From Oscillospiraceae bacterium (GTDB lineage: Bacteria > Bacillota > Clostridia > Oscillospirales > Oscillospiraceae), in assembly GCA_024697625.1 (NCBI GenBank), contig JAILFJ010000146.1:45074-109073 (forward strand): a DNA stretch of 64,000 bases, read 5' to 3'. Each line of letters starts with the position of its first letter. Position 1 is the first letter of the stretch. Positions 9,251-18,392 of the stretch are shown piece by piece. The notes under the pieces were generated by a model. The model made no database searches, was not told the DNA's origin, and was given only the letters and a program-made list of their open reading frames with translations. Both the position numbers and the translations under genes were made by a program.

Positions 9251-10990
9251 ATGATTGTTCTGCGAACGGTTCTGTTTCTAGCCTCTCTGCTTGGGTATCT
9301 TGGCTGGCTGAGCCGTAGAATGCTTCCAGAGTTTGTACCGGCAGTTCTGTTCTCGTCAATCGGCTGCCTGATGCTTCTGGCAGCATTGTGCGGAGCTTCA
9401 GGTGCAGGAGCAGTGGCTGTATGCCTGACAGGGCTGCTGCTTTTGGGATTCGCACTGCGAAAACGAGAGTCTTTTCGAGGACTGCTCTGTTTCTCCAACG
9501 GGTTTCTTCTTGTCCTCTGTCTGTATTTTCTCTGGAACCTTTACGGTATACGTCTGACAGGATATGACGACTTCAGCCACTGGGGTGTGATAACCAGAAT
9601 CCTGATCACACAGGATCGGCTTCCAGATTCAGGGGATGTCCTGCTGTCATTTCAGTCCTATCCACCGGGGATGGCATTGCTGATCTATTGGGCAGTAAAG
9701 ATCGTAGGTATTAATGAGGAATGGTTCTGGCTGTATACTCAGGCTGTTCTTACCATGTCGATGTATATGGGCCTGTTTGCATTCACACAGACACGCCGTG
9801 AGCGCTGGTTTATGTGTGTCTGTATTCTGATTCTGCTCTGCAGTAATACTTTTTTCATCAACCTGCTTGTTGACGGTGTGGTGACTGCTGCTGCGCTGGG
9901 CAGTATGTGCTTTTGCCTGTGGTATACGCATACGTCTGAAGGCAACAGGGTGGGAGACAGAAAAGCAGTTCTCTTCTGGCTTATACCGCAGATGGCGTTT
10001 CTGCTTCTGGTGAAGAATAGCGGTGTTTTTTTTGCACTGATCCCGGCACTTTATCTGCTTTTTAAGAGTGAGAATACGGAGGACCGACGCAGAGGGATTG
10101 TCCTGATGTTACTCAGTCTTATGCCGGTTCTTCTGTGGAGATGGCATGTGAGATCGGTATTTCCGGAAGGAATGCTGTCGAAGCATGCTCTGTCATGGGG
10201 ATACCTCAGCAACACGATTACGGATAAAACCGTGCAGGGTATGAAATATATTCTAGCCAAACTGCTGAATCGACTTTTTTCACCAAAGACAGAACTTGTC
10301 TGGCTGCTGGCGTTCTCCGGACTTGCAGCATACTCAGGGCGCAGTCTTCTGAGAAGAAGAGACTCACTTCTTCGTGCGGTGCTTTCTGTGGATCTGCTCG
10401 CCGGACTGTTCTATGTCTTCTTTCTGTATCTGATGTATCTGTTTGCCATGCCCTGGTACGAAGCTTCCCTGCTTGCAGGGTTTGAACGATATCTCAGGAC
10501 TTTCACGGCATATGCCTGCGGCCTGATGAGCCTGGCGCTTCCGGAGATATGGAGAGACGGAGGGGGCTCTGCGCAGCGCCTGCACCTGCGCTCGGCATTG
10601 ATGGCTGGATGGGTTCTGCTGATTGCGCTTTCAATGGGAAGACGGTATGATTTTTATTTGAAATGGCCGATGGACGGAGAACCAAGGACAGCCTTGGAGG
10701 CCGTCATTGCGGAACACTCTGTCCTGCCTGGCAAGAATTATCTCATTGTTATCGGGGACGAGAACGAAGACCGGGAGTATCTTCAATACATGGCCCGTTA
10801 TGTTTTAAACTCTGAACAGGTCACCGTTCTTACGCCTGAAGAATTGCATGAGAAAACGGACTGCGAAGGAGAAGCGGACTATGTGATCGCATGGGATTGG
10901 AACGATGAAATCAGAAAACAGCTTTCGCCAGAATTCGGTTTACAACCGGATCGGGTGATTGCCTTAGAAAAGGTGACGGAGCAATTGTGA
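9251..10990 (+). CDS. Polytopic membrane protein, GT-C-like
   Basis: About 579 aa with ten or more hydrophobic helices. A first external loop carries LTGYDDFSHWGV followed later by FQSYPPGMALL; an acidic pair plus a PPG element is the usual look of GT-C glycosyltransferases (GT39/PMT-like). The C-terminal 90 residues are soluble. Two starts are possible: a TTG at 9242 overlapping the previous stop, or the ATG at 9251; neither has a strong ribosome binding site. Its close packing with neighbours suggests one operon for polysaccharide assembly. The donor and acceptor are unknown. Confidence 0.6.
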   Translation: MIVLRTVLFLASLLGYLGWLSRRMLPEFVPAVLFSSIGCLMLLAALCGASGAGAVAVCLTGLLLLGFALRKRESFRGLLCFSNGFLLVLCLYFLWNLYGIRLTGYDDFSHWGVITRILITQDRLPDSGDVLLSFQSYPPGMALLIYWAVKIVGINEEWFWLYTQAVLTMSMYMGLFAFTQTRRERWFMCVCILILLCSNTFFINLLVDGVVTAAALGSMCFCLWYTHTSEGNRVGDRKAVLFWLIPQMAFLLLVKNSGVFFALIPALYLLFKSENTEDRRRGIVLMLLSLMPVLLWRWHVRSVFPEGMLSKHALSWGYLSNTITDKTVQGMKYILAKLLNRLFSPKTELVWLLAFSGLAAYSGRSLLRRRDSLLRAVLSVDLLAGLFYVFFLYLMYLFAMPWYEASLLAGFERYLRTFTAYACGLMSLALPEIWRDGGGSAQRLHLRSALMAGWVLLIALSMGRRYDFYLKWPMDGEPRTALEAVIAEHSVLPGKNYLIVIGDENEDREYLQYMARYVLNSEQVTVLTPEELHEKTDCEGEADYVIAWDWNDEIRKQLSPEFGLQPDRVIALEKVTEQL

Positions 10991-11013
10991 TGCCGTTATA
11001 AGGGGTGACAGAG

Positions 11014-12441
11014 ATGAGCCAGATCAGGAATACGGCAGAAGAACACAGAAAGCTCGCATTAATGATTGCGGTTTTTTTGTTCTATCTGTTTTATCTGCTT
11101 TCCAATCTCAATATTTATCTCTATTACAGTTTGAGAGAGACTTGGTTCGTGCTCGCTGTTCCAGTCCTTGTTGCGGGTGTGCTGTACTTCGGCAGACACT
11201 GGGACAAGTGGGAATACCGCCTCATGGTCGCCTATTGCACATGGTTTCTGATTTCACGTATGCTGCATGACAACATTGCTCTGACGGAAGACTTCATGAA
11301 GACAGTGGATGTTTTCCTGCTGATTCCGTTCTTTGCACTGGGACTGTGCCTGAAAACAGAGGAGCGCAGGCGGTTCCTGGACGTTTTTTCTGCCGTGATC
11401 GGGGTATTTTACTTTCTGCTCGGTGTTTTATGCATTTTTTCCGCGCTCTACAGGATTGAATTCATTAATCCCATCTCACAGCAGTATCTGTGTAAAATGA
11501 GAACGGAGACGGGTTTCTCAAGACTGATCATCATGGATATCAATCCAGATACTACAAATTGCTGGTTTATGAACAGCTTTTTCCTGATGGTGTATCAGTT
11601 TTTTGCTTGCAGAAAAAAGTGGTGGCGGATTCCTGCTGTACTTTGTGCGGCTGTAGATTATGTTGTATTGTCGATATGTTATGTGAGAAGTGTCATGGTA
11701 GCTTTCTCTGTGGGGATGGGCTTGCTGAGCGCCCTGATGATTCTCAGACATTTCAAGGGGAAGACAGGCTTACGTGCTTTTGCAGGTATGAGTGTGGTGT
11801 TTTTGATTACTGCCTCCGTAGTTTTTCTTGGTTTTGGTGTGGTATTTCGGAGCTATGGACATCTTTCTGTCGAACTGCGATATCCAAACGCTTCACAGGA
11901 GGAAAAGCAGGAATACTATCTGAGAGATTTTACGAATCCCAAGAAGATAACGGGGAACAATCTGACAGAGATCTCTACAGGACGTGACTGGATCTACAGA
12001 TCTGCTTTTGTTACAATCAGGGAAAACCCCAGCATCCTTTTGACAGGTACCCTTACCAAAGATACGACGGAAATAGCCACAGATTATCTTCGGGAACACG
12101 GCAGATACAAGCCGGACAGAGAACTGGATCACTTTCAGAACTTTCTGCTTCAGGTGATGGTTCTGACAGGCCTCCCGGGGCTCCTGCTCGTGCTTGCAGT
12201 ATGTGTTCTGCTTGTACGCTCTGCACTGCGGCTGTTTTTCTGTGAGCCGGAGCGGGTACCGATCTTTGTCCAGACCCTGATGCTTCCGGTTCTTGGAGCC
12301 ATGATTTACGGCATGTTTGAGATTACATATTTTACCAATGCTGACCACTGCTCACTGATGTTCTATCTTATGGGCGGGATGATGACAGGCTGGTATTATG
12401 ACATTTTTCCTATAAATGATAAAGGAGCCGTAAGAGCATGA
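11014..12441 (+). CDS. O-antigen ligase/polymerase-like (Wzy/WaaL type) membrane protein
   Basis: About 475 aa with ten or more helices and one large hydrophilic loop near residues 290-390. That loop contains STGRDWIYRSAF and LDHFQNFLLQVM. A GR-(x)n-Y/W loop followed by an H-x-x-N-F-L motif before the last helices is characteristic of O-antigen ligases and Wzy polymerases. The ATG at 11014 is preferred over the GTG at 11005 because AAGGGG is well spaced before it. Its stop overlaps the next start by 4 bp. It is the best candidate for the repeat-unit polymerase or ligase in a cluster that also holds a flippase and a priming transferase. Confidence 0.7.
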   Translation: MSQIRNTAEEHRKLALMIAVFLFYLFYLLSNLNIYLYYSLRETWFVLAVPVLVAGVLYFGRHWDKWEYRLMVAYCTWFLISRMLHDNIALTEDFMKTVDVFLLIPFFALGLCLKTEERRRFLDVFSAVIGVFYFLLGVLCIFSALYRIEFINPISQQYLCKMRTETGFSRLIIMDINPDTTNCWFMNSFFLMVYQFFACRKKWWRIPAVLCAAVDYVVLSICYVRSVMVAFSVGMGLLSALMILRHFKGKTGLRAFAGMSVVFLITASVVFLGFGVVFRSYGHLSVELRYPNASQEEKQEYYLRDFTNPKKITGNNLTEISTGRDWIYRSAFVTIRENPSILLTGTLTKDTTEIATDYLREHGRYKPDRELDHFQNFLLQVMVLTGLPGLLLVLAVCVLLVRSALRLFFCEPERVPIFVQTLMLPVLGAMIYGMFEITYFTNADHCSLMFYLMGGMMTGWYYDIFPINDKGAVRA

Positions 12442-13109
12442 ATATTCTATTTGCTGTCGCACATCCGGATGATGAAGTGCTCGGTGCGGGAGGCACGATT
12501 CCCAGACTGATCCGGGAAGGCCATCACATTGCCGTCTGTACTCTGGTGAACCTTGCAGACGCCAGGGCAAACCGGTCCGCCACACTGGCGGAGGACCAGA
12601 AAAACGCCCATGCGATCCTTGGCATCGAAAAGGCATATAATGGAGATTTCCCCAATATCCGGATGAATACTGTTCCCCATCTGGAACTGGTACAGTTCAT
12701 CGAGAAGGCCATTGAGGACTGGCAGGCTGAAGTGATCTATACGCATCATCCAGCCGATACGAATATTGATCATGAGATGACGAGCGGCGCGGCACAGGCT
12801 GCGGCGAGACTCTTTCAGCGAAGAAGCGGGATTCCCCCTCTCAGACAGCTGAGCTTTATGGAGATCCCCTCCAGTACCGAGTGGGCCCTGAACAGCGCCA
12901 TGAATCGCTTTACACCGAATTGCTTTGCAGATATCGGTGAAGACGGAATGAAGACCAAGCTCCGTGCGCTCGCTGCCTACATCGGAGTGATGCGTCCACA
13001 GCCTCATCCTCGCTCAGAAGAGGCTCTGCGCGGTCTGGCTGCGTGGCGCGGTGCTCAGGCGGGCTGTGCGTTTGCGGAGGCGTTTGAAACCGTCTTCCAG
13101 AGAATGTGA
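12438..13109 (+). CDS. PIG-L (LmbE-like) family N-acetyl sugar deacetylase
   Basis: A 223-aa cytosolic enzyme. AHPDDEVLGAGG at residues 8-19 is the PIG-L/LmbE metal-binding signature, and HHPADTNIDHEM near residue 105 supplies the later histidines. The family removes acetyl groups from N-acetylglucosamine linked to lipid, inositol or nucleotide carriers using Zn2+. Size matches the family. It overlaps the polymerase-like gene before it by 4 bp, and the priming transferase starts 7 bp after it. I infer that it deacetylates an amino sugar of the growing glycan or its lipid-linked precursor. Antibiotic-type deacetylase roles are less likely in this setting. Confidence 0.9.
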   Translation: MNILFAVAHPDDEVLGAGGTIPRLIREGHHIAVCTLVNLADARANRSATLAEDQKNAHAILGIEKAYNGDFPNIRMNTVPHLELVQFIEKAIEDWQAEVIYTHHPADTNIDHEMTSGAAQAAARLFQRRSGIPPLRQLSFMEIPSSTEWALNSAMNRFTPNCFADIGEDGMKTKLRALAAYIGVMRPQPHPRSEEALRGLAAWRGAQAGCAFAEAFETVFQRM

Positions 13110-13116
13110 GGCTCCC

Positions 13117-13815
13117 ATGCACAGCAGATTACTGTATCAATCCGGCAAACGGGCATTTGACATTGCAGCATCCGGTGCAGGGATCGTTCTGACCAGCCCG
13201 ATTCTTCTTGCCTCTGCTGTTGGAATTGAGCTTTCGGACCCGGGTCCGGTTTTTTATCTTGCAAAGCGTGCAGGCAGGGACAACAGACCGTTCCGTATGT
13301 TCAAGTTCCGCTCCATGAGAGTGGACCGTACAGCGGATGAGAAAAGCCTCCGGCCGGACCAGGATCGGATATTTCCATTCGGACGATTTATGCGGAGCAC
13401 GAAGATCGATGAGCTGCCGCAGCTTCTGAACGTGCTGCTCGGCTCCATGACGGTTGTCGGACCGCGTCCGGCGGCTATGGATCAGCTTGACATTACCCGC
13501 GGCGGAGAAAACGCAGCGGCTGCGGCTCTCAAACCGGGGCTTACGTCACCTTCGGCACTGTATGATTATATCTACGGTGACAGAATTGAGGACGAGGATG
13601 AGTACAACGAGAAGGTGCTCCCAACCAGACTCGCGCTGGACCGGTATTATCTGGAGAAGCAGAGTGCGGGCTACGACCTGAAGATGATTTTCTATACTGT
13701 CCGCTGTATTCTCGGGACTGTGACAGGAAAACCTGCACTGGGTATTCTGGAAGAACTGATCGATGCGGTGGACGGAGACCGACGGGCACTGAGTGAAGTG
13801 GGTGGAAGTTTATGA
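13117..13815 (+). CDS. Bacterial sugar transferase (priming polyprenyl-phosphate glycosyl-phosphotransferase)
   Basis: A 232-aa member of the Bac_transf family (WbaP/WcaJ/PglC C-terminal catalytic module). An N-terminal hydrophobic helix (residues 10-33) is followed by KFRSMRVD, GRFMRSTKIDELPQ and VGPRPA, the conserved catalytic motifs. It transfers a sugar-1-phosphate to undecaprenyl phosphate, the first step of repeat-unit synthesis. Only the short catalytic form is present; the extra N-terminal helices of WbaP are missing, as in PglC-type enzymes. The track start (13051) overlaps the previous gene by 59 bp; the ATG at 13117 with GAGG upstream is preferred. The gene overlaps the epimerase start by 4 bp. 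Confidence 0.9.
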   Translation: MHSRLLYQSGKRAFDIAASGAGIVLTSPILLASAVGIELSDPGPVFYLAKRAGRDNRPFRMFKFRSMRVDRTADEKSLRPDQDRIFPFGRFMRSTKIDELPQLLNVLLGSMTVVGPRPAAMDQLDITRGGENAAAAALKPGLTSPSALYDYIYGDRIEDEDEYNEKVLPTRLALDRYYLEKQSAGYDLKMIFYTVRCILGTVTGKPALGILEELIDAVDGDRRALSEVGGSL

Positions 13816-14666
13816 CAGTTCTTGTAACCGGGGCCAGGGGAATGATCGGTTCCGCACTGGTAAAGGAGCTTCTGGCGGCAGGATATCGGGTTGTAGGCGT
13901 GGACCGTGGTCCTGATTCCTTTACGGATGACAATTACAGACATTATGAAATCGACCTCTCAGACAAAGAAAGGCTGATACAGATCCTCCATGAAGAGAGG
14001 GTTGACCGGGTGGTCCATCTGGCCGGTTTAGCGCATAAGAAAGAGCAGAAGAAGCTCTCCTGGGAGGACTATTACCACAGCAATGTGGAATGCTCCCGTA
14101 ATGTCTTCGAGGCAGCCGGAGACAGACCGCTCTTGTTTATCAGCACGGTGGATGTCTTCGGCTTTTATGACGGAAAGCAGCCGCTGACACCTGCATCACC
14201 GCTTCACCCTGTAACAGCCTATGGCATGAGTAAGGCAGCGGCCGAGACGGAATGCAGAAAGCTGAAGCATTACGATATTTTCCGATTCTCTCCGGTTTAC
14301 ACGGACAGTGAGAAAAGAGATATCCAGAAGCGCTATTATCTGGTCTATCCATGTGTTGCCTATCAGATTGGTTCCGGAAGTGCCTTCGAGATCCTGAATA
14401 TCAGGAAGGCGGCAGATGAAATGGTATGCTGGTGTACAAAGGATCCGACAAACAGGATCCGAATCGTCAAAGACGACAGACTGATGTGGACACCGGCATA
14501 TATTGGGAGAGAGAGGGAGAACGGAAGGGCGAAGATCCTGCTTTGGACGCCGAAATGGCTGGCAGAGGCAGGCTACAGCATTCTCAAAGGGCTTTTCGGT
14601 GAGAATCAGAAGACGTATCTTATGAATAAAGCCCTGTTTCCGATCAGAAGTACGGAGGACTTATGA
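13812..14666 (+). CDS. NAD-dependent epimerase/dehydratase (extended SDR)
   Basis: A 284-aa Rossmann-fold enzyme. GARGMIGSAL at residues 7-16 is the extended-SDR nucleotide-binding loop (GxxGxxG form). ISTVDVFG and YGMSK, about 25 residues later, supply the catalytic Ser/Thr-Tyr-Lys set. Such enzymes epimerise, dehydrate or reduce nucleotide sugars. Its start overlaps the priming transferase stop and its own stop overlaps the next glycosyltransferase, so it belongs to a coupled block. The order suggests that it makes or modifies the sugar that the priming transferase or the GT2 enzyme uses. The exact reaction cannot be read. Confidence 0.85.
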   Translation: MTVLVTGARGMIGSALVKELLAAGYRVVGVDRGPDSFTDDNYRHYEIDLSDKERLIQILHEERVDRVVHLAGLAHKKEQKKLSWEDYYHSNVECSRNVFEAAGDRPLLFISTVDVFGFYDGKQPLTPASPLHPVTAYGMSKAAAETECRKLKHYDIFRFSPVYTDSEKRDIQKRYYLVYPCVAYQIGSGSAFEILNIRKAADEMVCWCTKDPTNRIRIVKDDRLMWTPAYIGRERENGRAKILLWTPKWLAEAGYSILKGLFGENQKTYLMNKALFPIRSTEDL

Positions 14667-15520
14667 GAGATATTACCGCAATCATTCCCACGAAGGATGA
14701 AGAACTGAATATCCGCAGATGTATTGAATCCATCCGGGAGCTGGCCGCCCGTATTATTGTGGTGGATTCCGGAAGCAAGGACCGCACAGCAGAGATTGCA
14801 GAAGAAATGGGCGTGGAAGTGGTATTCCATGCCTTCGAGTATTCCGCTAAGCAGTGGAACTGGGCTTTTGACAACTGTGATCTGAGAACGGGATGGGTGC
14901 TGCGGATCGACGCGGACGAGGCCTTCACGCCGGAACTCTGCCTCGAGGTAGAGAAAGCGATCGATTGTCACGGGAAAGATGATGTCAACGGATTCTGGGT
15001 CAGTGCCGATTACTTCTTTCTGGGCAAAAAACTTCATGGGAGAAAGAAGAAGAAGCTGATTATCTTCAAGACGGGTATGGCCAGAATGGAGGACAGAAGA
15101 CGCGATGCGCACATGATCCTTTCGGAAGGCAGAGCGATCGAACTGAAAAATGCGTTTGAACATCATGATTTCAAGGATCTGGATACCTTTGTTAAACGCT
15201 ATAACTGGTATGCTACCCGTGAAGCACAGGATTATGTGGATTATGCTGTCAGGGGCAAGCAGGATGCGGCACTGTCGGATAAGAAAAACCAGAGTAAGAG
15301 AAACAAAAAGTTTGGCGTTTACTATAAAGCCAAACCGTTTCACAGAGCATTGCTCTTCTTCATCTACAATTACTATCTCAGGGGTGGATGGCGAGACGGC
15401 AAGGAGGGCATGATTTATCATGTTCTGTCGTCATTCTGGTACCGTTTTCTGGTCGATGCGAAGATCTATGAGTATATGGAAAAGGGAAAGGAATTCGATG
15501 AACTGAAGGCGATTGAATGA
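14663..15520 (+). CDS. Family 2 glycosyltransferase
   Basis: A 285-aa GT-A-fold enzyme. IIPTKDEELNIRRCIES at the N-terminus, VVDSGSKDRTAEIA near residue 35 and LRIDADEAF near residue 77 match the GT2 nucleotide-sugar and metal-binding (DxD) motifs. The IDADE form resembles the WaaE/LgtF-type branch. The C-terminal part is basic and aromatic, likely membrane-associated. It overlaps the epimerase by 4 bp and precedes the flippase by 20 bp. It presumably adds the second sugar to the lipid-linked unit on the cytoplasmic side. It is the only evident soluble glycosyltransferase in the cluster, so other transferases may lie upstream of the window. Confidence 0.9.
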   Translation: MRDITAIIPTKDEELNIRRCIESIRELAARIIVVDSGSKDRTAEIAEEMGVEVVFHAFEYSAKQWNWAFDNCDLRTGWVLRIDADEAFTPELCLEVEKAIDCHGKDDVNGFWVSADYFFLGKKLHGRKKKKLIIFKTGMARMEDRRRDAHMILSEGRAIELKNAFEHHDFKDLDTFVKRYNWYATREAQDYVDYAVRGKQDAALSDKKNQSKRNKKFGVYYKAKPFHRALLFFIYNYYLRGGWRDGKEGMIYHVLSSFWYRFLVDAKIYEYMEKGKEFDELKAIE

Positions 15521-15540
15521 GTTTGACGGGAGTGGCATAA

Positions 15541-17016
15541 ATGGCCAAAAACATCGCAAAGAACTCGTTTTATAACGTAACCTACAAATTCCTGAATGTA
15601 AGTTTCACAGTCATTGCTGCGGCATATGTCAGCCGTATTCTGATGCCGGAGGGCGTAGGAAAAATTAACTCTGCACAGAATATTGCACAGTATTTTGTTT
15701 TGCTGGCAAGCCTGGGAATACCCATGTACGGGATCAAGGCGATTGCAGTGGCAAGCGGAAATCAGGATGAGACGAACAGGGTTTATTCTGAACTGCTGAC
15801 GATCAACGCCGTTTCGACCCTGATCTGCTCGTTTGTTTACTACGGGATTATTCTGATTCATCCGTTTTTTGCGGAGAGAAGGGCGTTGTATTCGATATGC
15901 GGGCTGATGATCCCGTTCCGGTTGCTCCATAATGAATGGTACTATCAGGGACGGGAAGAATACCGCTATATCATGATGCGCAGCCTCATTATTAAGGCTG
16001 TGATGCTGGTGTTTGTATTCCTGACGGTCAGATCCGAAGCGGATTATTTAATATATGCCTTCCTGCTCGTTGCGGCAACGGAGGCAAACAATATGTTCAA
16101 CTTTATCCACGCAGGAAAGACGGTCAGAATACAGCTGAAAGGACTAAACCTGAAACGGCATCTGAGACCGATTCTGGCTCTGCTTGCCGTAGCTCTTTCC
16201 GTAGAAATCTATACCCTTGCAGACATTACGATGCTTACCTTTATGAAGGGAGATTCAGCGGTAGGACTCTACACACATGCAGAGAAAGGGATCGGCGTAA
16301 TCAAAATGCTGATTTCTGCTGTCTGCATGGTCTTCCTTCCCCGACTGAGCCGGCACTATTCGTCCGGAGAAAAAGAGGAGTTTGACGGGCTGGTACAGAA
16401 GGGATTTCGGACACTTTTTTATTTTGCAATTCCCGCAACAGTAGGCATTATCCTGATCTCTGAGGATCTGATTCGCTTCCTGTTCGGTACCGCCTTCCTT
16501 CCGGCTGCAGATACGATGCGGATTCTGGCACTGTCAATTCTTACTGTGGTGTTCAGCAACTTCATTGGCAATCAGGTGCTGATCGCACTGGGAAAAGAAA
16601 AGCAGGTGATGGTCTCGACGGCTGCAGGCGCCTGCCTGAATGTGATTGTGAACGCAGTGCTGATTCCAAGATGGTCTATCAACGGAGCAGCGGTTGCTTC
16701 AGTTCTGACACAGCTGGTCGTGGTAGGAGTACAGTATTATTATGTGCGAAAAGACGTCAGAATTCGGTTCAGTGCGCGATATATTCTGTCTTTGGCGCTG
16801 GGTACCATCCTGATGGTTTTTGGAGTCTGCCTGATTGGAAAAAGCATGTCACATTACATACCGCGCCTGCTGTGTATGTGTGTGACAGGAGTGGCAGTGT
16901 TCTGTGTCATAACGCTCAGCATGAAGAATGAAGTGGCATTGAGTTTCATGCAAGTGATAAAACGGGTCGGAAAGCGCATTGGCAGCGGGGCCCGGGGTCA
17001 GGAGGAAGAGCCTTGA
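15541..17016 (+). CDS. Wzx-type oligosaccharide flippase
   Basis: A 491-aa protein with about 12-14 membrane helices. The N-terminal KNIAKNSFYNVTYKFLN and YVSRILMPEGVGKIN segments are typical of polysaccharide transporters of the MOP superfamily (Wzx/RfbX), which flip undecaprenyl-linked repeat units across the membrane. SADITML-like and PRLSRHYSSG elements in the middle also fit. It sits between the GT2 gene and the UDP-sugar dehydrogenase, which it overlaps by 4 bp. With the priming transferase and the Wzy-like protein it completes a Wzx/Wzy pathway. No chain-length regulator (Wzz/Wzd-Wze) is visible in the window. Confidence 0.9.
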   Translation: MAKNIAKNSFYNVTYKFLNVSFTVIAAAYVSRILMPEGVGKINSAQNIAQYFVLLASLGIPMYGIKAIAVASGNQDETNRVYSELLTINAVSTLICSFVYYGIILIHPFFAERRALYSICGLMIPFRLLHNEWYYQGREEYRYIMMRSLIIKAVMLVFVFLTVRSEADYLIYAFLLVAATEANNMFNFIHAGKTVRIQLKGLNLKRHLRPILALLAVALSVEIYTLADITMLTFMKGDSAVGLYTHAEKGIGVIKMLISAVCMVFLPRLSRHYSSGEKEEFDGLVQKGFRTLFYFAIPATVGIILISEDLIRFLFGTAFLPAADTMRILALSILTVVFSNFIGNQVLIALGKEKQVMVSTAAGACLNVIVNAVLIPRWSINGAAVASVLTQLVVVGVQYYYVRKDVRIRFSARYILSLALGTILMVFGVCLIGKSMSHYIPRLLCMCVTGVAVFCVITLSMKNEVALSFMQVIKRVGKRIGSGARGQEEEP

Positions 17017-18233
17017 GAATAACAGTTGCGGGAGTAGGCTATGTGGGTCTGTCGCTGGCGACACTGCTGGCGGGGCGGCATCAGGTTACCGCGATTACAA
17101 CGACAGAGAGCAAAGCGAAAAAGCTGAACAGCTTAGTCAGCACAATACGGGATCCGGAGATCGAGCGGTTCTTTGCCGAGGCAAAGGCCGGCGAACGCTG
17201 CCTGCACATCTCTGTCACCACAGACAAAGAGACTGCCTATAAGGACGCAGATCTGGTAATTGTAGCGACCCCGACGAACTATGACGATGTGACAGATTCT
17301 TTTGATACCGGCGCAGTGGAGGATGCGATCGAGACAGCTCTTCGGGTTGCTCCGACGGCGCTCATTGTTATCAAAAGTACGATCCCGGTTGGCTACACGG
17401 AGACGGTAAGGGAACGGTTTCATACTGAGAATATCCTTTTCAGCCCGGAATTTCTGCGAGAGTCCAAAGCATTGTATGACAATCTCCATCCATCTCGCAT
17501 TGTGGTTGGCTGTGCCGAGAATCAGGTGAAAGAGGCACAGGGCTTTGCAGATCTTCTGCTGGAGGGATGCCGGGATGAGGAGCAGCGATCAGGACAGGCT
17601 CCTCAGAATATCCCTGTGCTGATCACACGGCTCACAGAAGCGGAGGCAGTGAAACTGTTTGCCAACAGCTATCTCGCCATGCGTGTAAGCTTTTTCAATG
17701 AGCTGGATACTTATGCTCAGCTCAAAGGCCTTGACACCAAGATGATTGTGGACGGCGTATGTCTGGACCCCCGTATCGGGGAGCACTACCGTAATCCCTC
17801 TTTTGGATACGGTGGGTACTGCCTCCCGAAAGACACCAGGCAGCTTCTGGCAAATTATCGGGATGTGCCGCAGACGATGATCGAGGCGGTTGTGCGCTCA
17901 AACGGAGTGAGGAAGAATTTTATTGCAGAGCAGGTAATTGCAAGAGCACCAAGGATGGTGGGGGTCTATCGGCTGACCATGAAATCCGCGAGTGATAATT
18001 TCCGCTCTTCCGCCATACAGGGGGTTATGGAGTACATCGCTGCTGCAAAGATCCCAATGATTCTCTATGAACCCGGGCTGGAAGATGGAAGTGAATACGG
18101 AGGTGCCGTGGTTACCCACGATCTGACCAGATTTAAAGAAGAGGCTGACCTGATTCTCGCAAACCGCTATGATGCATCTCTGGACGATGCAGCCGAGAAG
18201 GTCTATACCCGGGATCTTTATCGATGTGACTGA
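17013..18233 (+). CDS. ugd: UDP-glucose/nucleotide-sugar 6-dehydrogenase
   Basis: A 406-aa enzyme of the UDP-glucose/GDP-mannose dehydrogenase family, which oxidises the sugar C6 twice with NAD+ to give a UDP-uronic acid. The N-terminus (VAGVGYVGLSLATLL) is the NAD-binding loop, KSTIPVGYT and FSPEFLRES are conserved, and the catalytic cysteine sits in FGYGGYCLPKDT near residue 265. The TTG start at 17013 overlaps the flippase stop and has GGAGGAAGAG upstream. It would supply a uronic acid to the polymer, making it acidic. Glucose as substrate is the usual case but not proven. Confidence 0.9.
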   Translation: MRITVAGVGYVGLSLATLLAGRHQVTAITTTESKAKKLNSLVSTIRDPEIERFFAEAKAGERCLHISVTTDKETAYKDADLVIVATPTNYDDVTDSFDTGAVEDAIETALRVAPTALIVIKSTIPVGYTETVRERFHTENILFSPEFLRESKALYDNLHPSRIVVGCAENQVKEAQGFADLLLEGCRDEEQRSGQAPQNIPVLITRLTEAEAVKLFANSYLAMRVSFFNELDTYAQLKGLDTKMIVDGVCLDPRIGEHYRNPSFGYGGYCLPKDTRQLLANYRDVPQTMIEAVVRSNGVRKNFIAEQVIARAPRMVGVYRLTMKSASDNFRSSAIQGVMEYIAAAKIPMILYEPGLEDGSEYGGAVVTHDLTRFKEEADLILANRYDASLDDAAEKVYTRDLYRCD

Positions 18234-18392
18234 GGAAAGCAGGAGCTGAAACGGAAAGCGCGGGACAGTGATGATACGGGACCGATTCTGGCAGCAGATT
18301 GGTTCGCTCAGCTGAAAACGGCAGGACAGATGCAGCTGAAGTTGACAAAAAAATAATCCCCTCCCCATGCTAATGAGACAGAGGAAAAGAGA

